Shown: positions 45,244 through 54,027, numbered from the stretch's first letter. The stretch is DNA of 64,000 nt from Nordella sp. HKS 07 (GCF_011046735.1 NZ_CP049258.1:3800001-3864000), one strand, 5' to 3'. A program made the numbers and translations. The notes: a model not told the origin generated them from the letters alone.

Positions 45244-45322
45244 TGCGGGCGGAGGGACTTGAACCCCCACGGGTCCACAGGAACCTAAATCCTGCGAGTC
45301 TGCCAATTTCACCTGTGCCCCC
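45244..45322 (-). tRNA. divergent tRNA-Leu(TAG)
   Basis: The minus strand has GGTGAAATTGGCAGA as D arm and CAGGA TTTAGGT TCCTG as anticodon arm (anticodon TAG). A short variable loop follows, then T arm GGGGG TTCAAGT CCCTC and acceptor 3' strand CGCCCGC with A at the discriminator. The acceptor helix has two mismatches (positions 2 and 7). The 3' end is ACCC rather than encoded ACCA. Such compact divergent tRNAs are typical of mobile elements and phages. Confidence 0.65.
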
Positions 45323-45395
45323 TCCGGGGATCGAACCGGGACGCCTTGTGGGCTCAGGATTTTAAGTCCTGCGTGTGTGCATCTGACTTTTAATC
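45315..45395 (-). tRNA. divergent tRNA-Leu(TAA)-like sequence, overlapping the next tRNA
   Basis: On the minus strand the anticodon arm CAGGA CTTAAAA TCCTG (anticodon TAA), the variable loop GAGCCCACAAGGCGT and the T arm CCCGG TTCGATC CCCGG are clear. The 5' half (ATTAAAAGTCAGATGCACAC) is degraded relative to a canonical D arm. Its 3' acceptor bases GGGGGCACA are also the 5' bases of the tRNA-Leu(TAG), so the two overlap by about eight bases. Confidence 0.5.
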
Positions 45396-45444
45396 GGACG
45401 GTCGACGACGTCCATCCATGCGGTAGAGACATCCAACTCGGCCT

Positions 45445-46185
45445 TCATTGTGACTGATTGTCCTCTGCCGAAGCCGTGCCTCCTTTCAACCAGATGCACT
45501 TCCTTACGGCCTCGCTGAAGCGGCCGAGCATCAGACGGCCGTTTTTCGTGTGAGGTGTACCGTTAAGCGCGAGATCAATGCGTTGGACGCTACCGTCGTC
45601 CTTTGAATGGGAAAAATAGCAGTATTGGTTAGAAGGCTCCTTTGCCTTGCCGTTCGCGTATATCCATCCGGTTGTCACTTCGCCGTCGGCGAAGGGAACT
45701 GACGAGAAGACCGTAACCTCGCGCCTAATCGCTTCACCGTCCTCTGTTTTGTCTGGCTGTGATGAGACGTCCGGTCTGTCCGACACCGTGACGGTAGCTC
45801 CCGGTTCGAGGATGACGGTGCCCTCGACTGATACCGTTCCACCCTCTTTGATCCCGACTGTCGCTGACGGATCTATGCCGACCAGAGCACCCGGTTTCAG
45901 GGCAACCGACCCCTCCTTCATCTCGACGACTCCGTCTTTCATCGTGACCTGGCCGCTTGTCTCGACCTTGATCGGGGGCATGTCAGCAAGCGCCTGTTTG
46001 AGCGCGTCGGGGTCAACGCCTTGGTTCCAGGCCCAGATCATGGCCGCAAGACCGAGCCCCACTGCACCCACGACGGCAGCCGAACCGAATAGGACGTTGC
46101 GCGTGGTAAGTGAACGCAGATGGTTCGCGCGGTTGGCCGATTCCTGGGCCAGATTGCGCGTCAGCGTGATATCGTTCTCATACAT
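45445..46185 (-). CDS. single-pass membrane protein with beta-repeat region
   Basis: A 246-residue protein with one transmembrane helix at about residues 30-53 (VLFGSAAVVGAVGLGLAAMI). It is followed by an ordered series of short parallel strands (VTMKDGVVEMKEGSVALKPG, then ATVGIKEGGTVSVEGTVILE) that looks like a small beta-solenoid. A C-terminal domain (about 150-235) contains two cysteines. It lies in a minus-strand run with the coiled-coil membrane protein and the sigma factor. Possibly an envelope component. Function is unknown. Confidence 0.65.
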   Translation of the reverse strand: MYENDITLTRNLAQESANRANHLRSLTTRNVLFGSAAVVGAVGLGLAAMIWAWNQGVDPDALKQALADMPPIKVETSGQVTMKDGVVEMKEGSVALKPGALVGIDPSATVGIKEGGTVSVEGTVILEPGATVTVSDRPDVSSQPDKTEDGEAIRREVTVFSSVPFADGEVTTGWIYANGKAKEPSNQYCYFSHSKDDGSVQRIDLALNGTPHTKNGRLMLGRFSEAVRKCIWLKGGTASAEDNQSQ

Positions 46186-46199
46186 TGGGATTTCTCCAT

Positions 46200-47390
46200 T
46201 CAGACGGTCGCGAGCCGCTGGCGCCGTTCGTGCACCTCGTTATGGACGAGGTCGCGAAGGTGTTGGGCTATGGTGCCATCCTTCTCTTCGATCGAGAGGG
46301 TGGCGTTGATTTTCTCTTCGCGTTTGCGGACTGGCTCATAAGCTGACATCGCGAGGAGCGACGAGGCCACAGAGACAAAGATCGCCGGGAAGAAGACAAA
46401 CAGACGCAGAAACCAGTGAACTTCTCCGTCCATCACATTGGTCGGATCCTTCCCGAACACCATGGCCGTGAAGGAGTGCAACTGGCTGTCGTTAACGGCG
46501 TCACGGTGATCTCTTTCTCGGGTTGTGACCACCGCTTTCTGGTCGGCAACCGCCTGTTCGAATTCGGCGGTCTTCTCACCGGCCGCGTTGCGTTTAGTTA
46601 CGGCTTCTTCGCGCAGCCCGCGCAGCCCCTCCATCTGCTCAACGATGGCCTTTCCCTCCCATGGCACCGGCACGTATTTGGTCCGCGTCTCTTTGCGGTA
46701 GCCAGTAGTTTTACCACGCTTGTTGTGGATCGGGACTTTGACGGTGATCACGATCTTTCTGGCCGGCGGCGGTGGGCCGATGGTATCCAGATTGTCGTTC
46801 AGCTTCTTGATTTGTTCGTCGAGCGACTTGATCTGCTCGTCGAATGGACCTTCTGCAGTTTGGGCGTTGTCACGCTGTGCGATGACCTTGCTGAGTTCGG
46901 CTCGCGCAATCTCAAGGCTGGTCGCAGCCTTCTGAACCTCTCGCAGACGGGGGTGGAACATTTGCTCGGCAACCTGGCTCATCGACTTCACGGTGATGCC
47001 ACATGCCATCAGAATCCCGAGCAGGAGAAAGCCGCGCATGATCCACGAGTTGGCAGTTCGAAAGCCGTGGACGAGAGGCAGGCGCACTGCCTCTGCAACA
47101 CAAAAGGCGACGGTCGCGATGACCGCGATCCACCATGCTTCCGAATGGCCGGACAGGGAAAAATTCCAGCCACCGATCTGGGCGACCACTATTGATGACG
47201 GTCGATCGTCCGCGTAGCGGTTGGCAAACTGGATGCCCGCTGCCAGCGATGATCCGATGATGGCGACCTCGACGATGTAGGCAACCCCGAGAGCTTTCCA
47301 GTTTATGAGCCAGCCGCGCCTGGAATCGCGTATGGCGTTGAACATCCGCCGGCCACGCCGGGCCTTTCTGTAACTGGTGACAGCAGTCAT
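46200..47390 (-). CDS. coiled-coil membrane protein (DUF4407-like)
   Basis: A 396-residue protein. The ATG at 47390 (MTAVTSYRKARRG), preceded by GAAAGG, is preferred because the frame upstream lies inside the nuclease gene. Three transmembrane helices occupy roughly residues 25-135. A long coiled coil (about 145-320: EVQKAATSLEIARAELSKVI and further) and a last helix (WFLRLFVFFPAIFVSVASSL) follow. The order helices-coiled coil-helix resembles DUF4407 proteins. It is the middle gene of a sigma factor-nuclease-membrane protein run. Role not known. Confidence 0.7.
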   Translation of the reverse strand: MTAVTSYRKARRGRRMFNAIRDSRRGWLINWKALGVAYIVEVAIIGSSLAAGIQFANRYADDRPSSIVVAQIGGWNFSLSGHSEAWWIAVIATVAFCVAEAVRLPLVHGFRTANSWIMRGFLLLGILMACGITVKSMSQVAEQMFHPRLREVQKAATSLEIARAELSKVIAQRDNAQTAEGPFDEQIKSLDEQIKKLNDNLDTIGPPPPARKIVITVKVPIHNKRGKTTGYRKETRTKYVPVPWEGKAIVEQMEGLRGLREEAVTKRNAAGEKTAEFEQAVADQKAVVTTRERDHRDAVNDSQLHSFTAMVFGKDPTNVMDGEVHWFLRLFVFFPAIFVSVASSLLAMSAYEPVRKREEKINATLSIEEKDGTIAQHLRDLVHNEVHERRQRLATV

Positions 47391-47409
47391 TATCTGAAAC
47401 CTTTCAAAT

Positions 47410-48240
47410 CTAGCCATTGAGGCGGGCGTCAGGTCCACACCACGTTTGCAGTCGCTGCAGCTTGGCCGCACTTCCGGGTTTGTAGCGTTGAGCGAAGCCC
47501 TCGCGGACGAGAGTTTCGCCGATATCGATATCGCCCACGAACACCTTGGCGAGCGTCCGACGGTATCGATCCTCCCCATCGCGCTCGATGCGGACTTCGC
47601 CGCGGTTGAGCAGCTCACGCAGGCGCTGCTTCGCCTTGAGCCCAAGCACGAGTTCGTTCTCACAGCGGGAGTGAAATGTCTCTGGCGTATCGATCGATAG
47701 AATCCGGATGCGTTCGCGGCCGATGGCAATGGTGTCACCGTCGATGATGACGATGTTCGACGCAGCTGACGGAACCGACGTCTTCGACGAGGGCGCTTCG
47801 GCCATCGGCATCGGATTGGCGAATAACATCCTCGACGAGGGCGCGCGTGCGTCCATTGCGGCTCCCTGGGATTTCGAGGTAACCCGCATTTCCATTTCCT
47901 CGGGCACCTTGAGCACGGGCATATCTCGCAACGGCACGTCGAGTACCGTCTTCTGCGCCGGCAATACGGCGAACTGGCGTTCATTCAGTTGATGGAATAT
48001 TGCGAAGCTTCCGATCACCAGGGCAACAAGCCCGGGAAGCGCTGGCGCCGCGATGATCCCAATCCAGAGCCTGATTGCTCGTGTCCTAAGATGAAGACTG
48101 CGCCTCTTTCCTTGGGGAGCTGCGAAAATTTCTCCGGATCGGAAGGCGACGATCGCCGCCTGGATCGCGCGTGCCCTGGCCTCGGCGCGAGGCGCAGGCA
48201 CCGCGGCGCTCCTCAGGATATCGAATTCGTCTTTTGCCAT
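47410..48240 (-). CDS. anti-sigma-like N-terminus fused to a thermonuclease (SNase) domain
   Basis: A 276-residue protein starting at 48240, two bases after the sigma-factor stop. Residues 1-85 (FDILRSAAVPAPRAEARARA, then a basic stretch and the helix IIAAPALPGLVALVIGSFAI) look like the cytoplasmic and membrane part of proteins encoded next to ECF sigma factors. Residues 165-270 are a staphylococcal-nuclease fold: IIDGDTIAIGRERIRILSID, then TPETFHSRC and EVRIERDGEDRYRRTLAKV, with catalytic Arg and Glu positions present. This makes a membrane-anchored periplasmic nuclease with a possible sigma-binding cytoplasmic tail. The fusion is unusual. Confidence 0.7.
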   Translation of the reverse strand: MAKDEFDILRSAAVPAPRAEARARAIQAAIVAFRSGEIFAAPQGKRRSLHLRTRAIRLWIGIIAAPALPGLVALVIGSFAIFHQLNERQFAVLPAQKTVLDVPLRDMPVLKVPEEMEMRVTSKSQGAAMDARAPSSRMLFANPMPMAEAPSSKTSVPSAASNIVIIDGDTIAIGRERIRILSIDTPETFHSRCENELVLGLKAKQRLRELLNRGEVRIERDGEDRYRRTLAKVFVGDIDIGETLVREGFAQRYKPGSAAKLQRLQTWCGPDARLNG

Positions 48241-48242
48241 GA

Positions 48243-48798
48243 TCACACTTCCTCAAGCGAGCGCATCGCCCGCCTCAGTCGTTTCTTGGCTTCGTGAATG
48301 TGCCAGGAAATCGTTGCTTCCGCGCAAGCCATCATTTTGGCTGCCGCCGAATGGCTTAGGCCCTCGCTGTAGACCAGAAGCACGGCCTCGCGCTGTTTGT
48401 CGGGGAGCTGGCGGATGGCCGCCCAGAGCGCCTCGTTGCGATCGTCGGCCGCATGCAGCTCGGCACGTATCAGCACGCCATAAGCTTCCGCCTTAGCCGC
48501 TTCGCGTCTGCTCCTGCGGGCCAGGTCGCGCGCCGCATTCAGCGTTAGGGCATAGAGCCAGCTCGTCAACGCGCCGTTACCTTTGAAGCCCCGGATCGCG
48601 CGTCCGAGCCTGACGCAGACTTCCTGAGCAATGTCCTCTGCATCAACGCGGCTTCCGCTCCAGCGGTACGCGACACGATAGACGAAATCGTAGTGGCGTT
48701 CGACCAGAGCGCCGAAAGCCGCCTCGTCCCCCCCGACGCGCGCATTCGATCAATTCGCGGTCGGAGGTCTCGCCCTCTTCCTGAAAGATCGCCGTCAT
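48243..48798 (-). CDS. ECF sigma factor, frameshifted at a run of seven G
   Basis: From the ATG at 48798 one frame encodes MTAIFQEEGETSDRELIECA followed by RRG. A run of seven G (48728-48734, C on the plus strand) then shifts it. With six G the frame continues DEAAFGALVERHYDFVYRVA, then VDAEDIAQEVCVRLGRAIRG (region 2) and REAVLLVYSEGLSHSAAAKM (region 4). The second frame is open from 48569 to the stop at 48243 and could start at an internal codon. Either an error, a decayed gene or a phase-variable tract. It directly precedes the anti-sigma-like/nuclease gene. Confidence 0.75.
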
Positions 48799-49528
48799 TG
48801 CCCGTGAGACGCCGCTGTTGTGACGTTTCTTGGGGTGTTGCGACAAAATATTCTGCAGCCTGTCCGGACATGCCACGATCCACCGATCGGCGCTTCGGTG
48901 ACGAGCGCGGCAGCGAGCAGCTTCCACGCAAGGCCACCCGGTAGATGGGAAAGTTCGAGCACGGCTTACTCCTTTCCTGCGACGGATACGGCTCATGCCG
49001 TGCAGCCGATCTTTTTGTGCTTGAGGGCAGACAAAGCCGCCCTCACGGCGTTACCCATCCGGGTAAGCTCTTCATCGGGCGCGTATCGCTAGGTCACGCG
49101 CGCTGTATAAGGAGTTTTGCGGGGGAGGGGAGTCGAGCGCCCGCCAAATTCTTACGATTTCATGCCAGGGCAGTATCCATGCGTAGGAAACAAACAGCGG
49201 CAGGGTTCGGAAGCCCCAACAGCGCCGTTGGTGAATTCAGATGGCGGCCTCTGCCGTTCGACAAGCGCATTGAGGCTTAAAAGCCAGCACTTTGAATTTA
49301 TTACCCCATCGAGCCGCAGTAGCTGGTGACCTTGGGATTGGTCTGCGGGTTTTGCGGCGACTTCATATGCCTGCTTCTTGTTAAGCTTGTGCGGAAGACC
49401 TCTTCCTACGGAACCACGACTTGTAGTGTCCCCGGCAGTTGTACTACCTATGGCTGTTTGATCAGAAAGGAGGTGCTGGTGTGGCACGGCGTTGCTTTCG
49501 TGAAGATGTCCCGCCTGGAGGTCTTAAA
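48799..49528. other. gene-poor stretch upstream of the sigma factor
   Basis: About 730 bases with only short frames of poor composition. The left part should hold the promoter of the leftward sigma-factor operon. At 49121-49146 the minus strand reads GGCGGGCGCTCGACTCCCCT, faintly tRNA-like, but no acceptor partner was found. Confidence 0.4.
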
Positions 49529-49705
49529 ATGACCGGCCCGGAGGACGAACTGAGCGAAGAGCATGAGCGGCAAATCTGCCGGTTCATGAAGAAGGACTAT
49601 GTCCCCGGCGAGCGCTTGCGTATGCTGGGTCTTGGTCGTGCGATGGTGCTCAACCACCGTCTGATGGAAGAGGCCGCGAGGAAAAAGAAGGACGGCGGAG
49701 CCTAA
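49529..49705 (+). CDS. small hypothetical protein
   Basis: A 58-residue acidic-to-basic protein from the ATG at 49529 with a GGAGG ribosome site 9-13 bases upstream. It contains SEEHERQICRFMKKDYVPGE and a helical end LNHRLMEEAARKKKDGG. Composition is coding-like. No family recognised. Confidence 0.5.
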   Translation: MTGPEDELSEEHERQICRFMKKDYVPGERLRMLGLGRAMVLNHRLMEEAARKKKDGGA

Positions 49706-49777
49706 GACGCAGGCCTGCGGCCTTCACTACCGCCCCTCGCGTCTTATGGTGGCGGCATACCGGGCAAGCGGCCTAGT

Positions 49778-50056
49778 GTGGTCCTGTATAAGCAGCGCGC
49801 GTCGGAAGTCCGCAATACCGATTGGGGTGGCTGGCGGACGGCGCAAATTAGACGGAACACCCAGGGCACAATATTAGACCCTGGTCACGGCCCTCGGGCC
49901 AAGGCGATCCTGGATGGGTCTGGGCGCATCCGAGCGAAATTCTGCAAGCCACTCAAGGACGGCCGTTTGGTCCGGGGCTACCCCGGCAGCCAAAATCTGA
50001 AATTCGCCGTCCTTGCCGACCCGCGACAGCGGGAAATGACTTTCTTTTTGGGTTAA
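49778..50056 (+). CDS. possible small hypothetical protein
   Basis: A 92-residue frame from a GTG at 49778. It contains RKFCKPLKDGRLVRGYPG-like basic segments (actual: AKFCKPLKDGRLVRGYPG). No ribosome site or family match. It may be chance. Confidence 0.25.
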   Translation: MVLYKQRASEVRNTDWGGWRTAQIRRNTQGTILDPGHGPRAKAILDGSGRIRAKFCKPLKDGRLVRGYPGSQNLKFAVLADPRQREMTFFLG

Positions 50057-50062
50057 GTAGAC

Positions 50063-50290
50063 TCATTGCTGAGCCACGCGTTTGGCTACCTTGCTGAGCG
50101 TCGATCGGGAGCAACCGGTTGCGGCAACAATGTCATTCCAGCACTGCCCCTTCTTCAGCATCTGCAGGATGGCGGCGTTCCGCTCTGTGTCCTCCCTCCT
50201 CGCGCGAAACCCCGGCTGCCTTCGCCTTCGCTATCCCCTGAGCCTGGCGGCGGCGTCGGTCCTAGACCGTCTCGCACGCGCCTTCTTGGC
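50063..50290 (-). pseudogene. 3' remnant of a serine resolvase
   Basis: The minus strand reads QAQGIAKAKAAG, then in a shifted frame REDTERNAAILQMLKKGQ, CWNDIVAATGCSRSTLSKVA and KRVAQQ before a stop at 50063. This is the linker and C-terminal helix-turn-helix of a resolvase/invertase. The catalytic domain is gone and a frameshift separates the two parts. Confidence 0.65.
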
Positions 50291-50346
50291 GTCGATGGCT
50301 AAAAGGTGTCTTGCACTTTTATGTAGTTAGTATTACACACTACACA

Positions 50347-50697
50347 ATGGGTTTCGGTGACTATATTCGAAAGCGCCGTGAGGATCTCCAGGTGAGAAAC
50401 TCAGGCTTCTCGCTGCGCAAGATGGCAGGACGGATCGGTATTCAGCCGACCTACCTCAGCAAGATTGAACGGGGTGAGTTCGACCCGCCATCCGAACAGA
50501 CGATACGGGCCATCGCAAAGGAATTGGATGAAGATCAGGATGTCCTACTTGCAATGGGGGGAAAGGTTTCCAGCGATTTGCAGGAGATCATCCGCAAGCG
50601 CCCGCAAGTCTTCGCCAATCTGCTGCGCGAATTGAAGCAAGCCCCTGATCACGCAATTCTTCGCGTCGTTAGGGAGGTGCGGGATGGAGAATGGTAA
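50347..50697 (+). CDS. XRE-family transcriptional regulator
   Basis: A 116-residue DNA-binding protein from the ATG at 50347 (MGFGDYIRKRRED). Its Cro/C1-type helix-turn-helix reads SLRKMAGRIGIQPTYLSKIE, then RGEFDPPSEQTIRAIAKELD. The C-terminal part (LQEIIRKRPQVFANLLRELK) matches the tail of regulators of this subgroup. It is followed 21 bases later by the 479-residue gene, so it probably autoregulates and controls the operon that includes the SNF2-type helicase. Confidence 0.88.
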   Translation: MGFGDYIRKRREDLQVRNSGFSLRKMAGRIGIQPTYLSKIERGEFDPPSEQTIRAIAKELDEDQDVLLAMGGKVSSDLQEIIRKRPQVFANLLRELKQAPDHAILRVVREVRDGEW

Positions 50698-50718
50698 GAA
50701 TAAACGGAAGGGACGGCC

Positions 50719-52158
50719 ATGATTACGCTTGAAGACAATAGCCTTGTATTCCGCTTTCCTGACCTCGACGAGAAGGCTGAGTTCCGGTTGAATTTCCAGC
50801 GGACCTTGAGAATACCGGATGATGGCAGAACGTATCCGCTTCCAGCAGGGCTCGGACGATTCCCCATCGCCCATGTTGATGATCATGCGTCAAATCTGCC
50901 GCCCCGCCTGGTGAGACGTGGCGGAGTTCTCATCCCCATGTGGCAATCGGAAGCCATGTGGATCAATTTTTCAAACCGCGCAAACTATCACGGCAGCGCT
51001 AGCTATCCATTCGCCGTGAAGATCGCGACCGGCAAAATCAATGCGGTGACCGGAACGACGTGGTCAGAGGGTCTTTCGGACGATCCTCAGGACTACGTTG
51101 TGGTGACCAGGCAGCCCTGGCTCGACGGATATTGCGTGGAGAAAGGCATCATTCGGCAGTTCGTTGCGGTCCGCCTTGGAGAGGGCGTGACGATTGAGGA
51201 GCAGATCACCGGCGCGGCGGAGCATGGGGGCGTGCAGATCATTGCCTATCCAATGAAACCGGATGTGTATGAGCGACTATTCGGCCATCGGGATGTGATC
51301 TCGTACCTCGATGCTTGTGAAAAAAGCATCTCTGAGAACTCGTTGTCGATGATGGGACTCGCAGCTGGCGGCAAGATGCGGCAAGAGATCTTTGAAGATC
51401 CATACGGGATAGACGCTTGGGATCAAACCACGTCGTCGCGGTGCTTCATCACAATTGCCAGGGCAGAGGACTGGAAGACGATTACGGGCGCCGAAGCGCC
51501 CACCCAACCTCTGAACCGTAAGCAATACGCGTCGGCGGGTATACCCTGGTTCGACTACTATGATCCCAAATTGAAGGCACTCGGAGGCTCTTCTGTCCTG
51601 GCGAAGGTAATATCCGTCTTTGGCGGCAAAGAGGAAAATGGAGGAAAAATCTTTCCGCCGGTGAATATTGGCCCTTCTATCCGTCCGGTCAGGGAATTCG
51701 AATCTGACAGAAGCAACGAGCTTCAACGTCAACTGGATCAGTGCTTGGAAAAGTTTGGCGACATCGCCGACGCGCTGAAGGTGCTGCAGAAGCATGTTGC
51801 GGAAACCGTCGCTTCGCTGGAAGGCACCTTGAAGGAACGAGAGCGACCAAGAGGTCCCAAGACAATCCTTCAGGTCATATACAAGGGATCGCCCATCATT
51901 AGAGAGCACGCAGCAGATGTTCTTGCCGAGGTCATCCGGAAGGTTGGAGTCGACAGGGTCCATACTCTGAATCTCAAGCTGGGTGGATTGCCACTTGCTA
52001 GCAAGTCAATGCCTCCATCAGATCGAGGCTTCCGGAATGTCGATGGATATTTTGTAATTACTCACGCCAGCAATGCTGACAAGAAAGTTGTCTTGGAGGA
52101 GATCGCTAGGAGGCTTAGCCTGGACCTGCGGGTGGACGTTCTTCAAGCCGTCGCGTGA
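50719..52158 (+). CDS. conserved hypothetical protein of the XRE-SNF2 cassette
   Basis: A 479-residue soluble protein. The N-terminal half contains MWQSEAMWINFSNR, YPFAVKIATGKINAVTGTTW, DYVVVTRQPWLDGYCVEKGI and IRQFVAVRLGEGVTIEEQIT, a conserved globular domain I have seen only as an uncharacterised family. A helical segment (about 330-370, RSNELQRQLDQCLEKFGDIA) connects to a C-terminal domain (ILQVIYKGSPIIREHAADVL) with a possible Rossmann-like order. No catalytic motif is obvious. Operon position after an XRE regulator and before a helicase suggests a defence-linked role. Confidence 0.7.
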   Translation: MITLEDNSLVFRFPDLDEKAEFRLNFQRTLRIPDDGRTYPLPAGLGRFPIAHVDDHASNLPPRLVRRGGVLIPMWQSEAMWINFSNRANYHGSASYPFAVKIATGKINAVTGTTWSEGLSDDPQDYVVVTRQPWLDGYCVEKGIIRQFVAVRLGEGVTIEEQITGAAEHGGVQIIAYPMKPDVYERLFGHRDVISYLDACEKSISENSLSMMGLAAGGKMRQEIFEDPYGIDAWDQTTSSRCFITIARAEDWKTITGAEAPTQPLNRKQYASAGIPWFDYYDPKLKALGGSSVLAKVISVFGGKEENGGKIFPPVNIGPSIRPVREFESDRSNELQRQLDQCLEKFGDIADALKVLQKHVAETVASLEGTLKERERPRGPKTILQVIYKGSPIIREHAADVLAEVIRKVGVDRVHTLNLKLGGLPLASKSMPPSDRGFRNVDGYFVITHASNADKKVVLEEIARRLSLDLRVDVLQAVA

Positions 52159-52341
52159 GCCGGGGCTTCCCGCTATGGAAGGATCGACTATCGACCTCGT
52201 CTACGGGTCTCGCCAGCATTCTGAATCTGCCAAGCCGATGGCGTTAAATCGCAGAAAATTGGCGGTCCCCCGTAATAATATCTCGGTGCGCGAGCTTATC
52301 TAGTCTGCATGCGGTTGTAGGCCCAGCGTGGCTCACGGCCC

Positions 52342-54027
52342 GTGTTCGACGAGGAATCCATGATGTACACACAGGGCCTCCTTCAGGGTCTAGATCGTCT
52401 GAAAGGCGTCAGTCTGTTCCCGCATCAGGCCGACGGCGTCGCATTCCTGCTCTCGAAGAAGCGAGCGATCCTTGGCGATGACATGGGCCTCGGCAAGACC
52501 CGCCAGGCAATCGCAGCAATGGAGGTCGGCGCACCCGATGGGCCTATCCTTATCGTCTGCCCGGCAGCCCTGAAGCTCAACTGGCGCCGCGAGATCAAGA
52601 TGGTCTTCCCCAATGCCCTCATCGAGGTCATCGGATTCGACAGTCAGCCGGTCGAAGGTGCCCGCTGGATCATCGTAAACTACGACCTACTGCGGAAGAA
52701 CGCCGAGAGGCTTCGATCGATCGGATGGGAAGGCGTCATCCTGGACGAGGCCCACTTCATCAAGAACAATAGCCAAAGGACATCCGACTGCCTCAAGCTG
52801 CTCGGGGTACAAAATGAGAAGCACGCCCCGCTGATCGGCCCCGGCTTCGTGTTCCTGCTGACCGGGACGCCGATGACCAACCGGCCGCGCGACCTCTTCA
52901 ACCTGCTGCGCTGCGTCGGCCATCCTGCGTCTCGCTCCTTCCTCTCTTTCGCCAAGCGCTACTGCGAAGCCTATCGCAACGATTTCGGCTGGGTGACGAC
53001 GGGCGCCTCGAACCTTGCTGAGCTCAACCTGCTGATGAAGGAGGTCATGCTTCGGCGCACCAAGGATGAAGTGCTTGACCTGCCGCCGAAGTTGCGGAGC
53101 TGGATCCCGGTCGATGTGTCCGCGAAGCCATCGGTTCTGAGGGCTATCGAGACGTTCCTGTCGTGGTATCAAAGGACGGATCCTGCCAGGCCGAACGACA
53201 AGGAGTTTTTAGGCCGGCTCACCAAGGTGAGGACGCAACTCCATGCAGCCAAGCACGACGCCGTAGCCGAGCGGATCAGGGACATCGTCGCTGCAGGCGA
53301 GAAGGTGGTCGTCTTCACCTGCTACTCAGCAGGTATCGAACGCCACAAGAAGGTCTGGGGCGACGCGGCGGTGACTATCACTGGCAGCGACAGCTTGGAA
53401 TCCCGTCAGGCCGCGGTCGATCGCTTTCAGGATGATCCGGACGCGAAGGTGGCATTGTGCAACCTCATCGCAGGCGGCGTGGGCATTACTCTCACAGCTT
53501 CGCGTCATGTCCTGTTCCAGGATTTGGACTGGGTGCCCGCCAATCATGCTCAGGCCGAGGACCGATGCTACCGCCTCGGACAGACTAGAAGCGTTACGGT
53601 CGAATACTTCCAGGCGGCGAACTCGCTCGACGGGTACATTGCCGAGCTCCTCGAACGAAAGATGCAGCTAATCGCGGCGGTCGAGGCGGACGAGCTTCCC
53701 GATGCCTCAATCCTGGAGGAGCTTCAAGCTGGGTTGCGGGCGCTTGCACCGGCTATGTTCGAGGAGGTCAGGCTCGCTCGTAGCGGGGCGGCGCCTGCCG
53801 CGACCGTTGAGGCGCTGACCCGATCACTGCGGCCAAGTGCGCCTGTCGAGACCGAGATCGAAATAAATGGCTATTGGGAGTTCCCCAGTTCGCGCAGTCC
53901 GGCCGAAATCTATCGTGTGACCTTCGGACGCGCTGGGCATCTGGAGTGCACGTGCAAGGGCTTCGAGTTCCGGGGAAATTGCAAGCACGTGCAAGAGGTG
54001 CGGGCTACGGGAGCTGACGGCCAATGA
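52342..54027 (+). CDS. SNF2-family helicase with C-terminal SWIM zinc finger
   Basis: A 561-residue DNA translocase; the start may instead be the ATG at 52360. Walker A is GDDMGLGKT (45-53), DEAH is at 135-138 in GVILDEAHFIKN, and the second RecA lobe has VVFTCYSAGIERHKKVW, NLIAGGVGITLTAS and QAEDRCYRLGQTRSV. The last 25 residues form a SWIM finger, C536, C538, C547 and H549 (CTCKGFEFRGNCKH). It is much shorter than DISARM DrmD. It converges with the DISARM operon from the opposite strand. Confidence 0.85.
   Translation: MFDEESMMYTQGLLQGLDRLKGVSLFPHQADGVAFLLSKKRAILGDDMGLGKTRQAIAAMEVGAPDGPILIVCPAALKLNWRREIKMVFPNALIEVIGFDSQPVEGARWIIVNYDLLRKNAERLRSIGWEGVILDEAHFIKNNSQRTSDCLKLLGVQNEKHAPLIGPGFVFLLTGTPMTNRPRDLFNLLRCVGHPASRSFLSFAKRYCEAYRNDFGWVTTGASNLAELNLLMKEVMLRRTKDEVLDLPPKLRSWIPVDVSAKPSVLRAIETFLSWYQRTDPARPNDKEFLGRLTKVRTQLHAAKHDAVAERIRDIVAAGEKVVVFTCYSAGIERHKKVWGDAAVTITGSDSLESRQAAVDRFQDDPDAKVALCNLIAGGVGITLTASRHVLFQDLDWVPANHAQAEDRCYRLGQTRSVTVEYFQAANSLDGYIAELLERKMQLIAAVEADELPDASILEELQAGLRALAPAMFEEVRLARSGAAPAATVEALTRSLRPSAPVETEIEINGYWEFPSSRSPAEIYRVTFGRAGHLECTCKGFEFRGNCKHVQEVRATGADGQ

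Noticed and set aside
46200-47984. A 594-residue frame extending upstream of the coiled-coil membrane protein
   Set aside because: The first 190 residues lie antisense-frame within the nuclease gene and are arginine/serine-rich noise; the gene proper starts at 47390.
49100-49200. A possible further tRNA on the minus strand
   Set aside because: A T-arm-like stretch is present, but no acceptor partner or anticodon arm could be paired.
52342-54027. Assignment of the SNF2 helicase as DISARM DrmD
   Set aside because: At 561 residues it is far shorter than DrmD, has a SWIM finger and is on the opposite strand with its own regulator.
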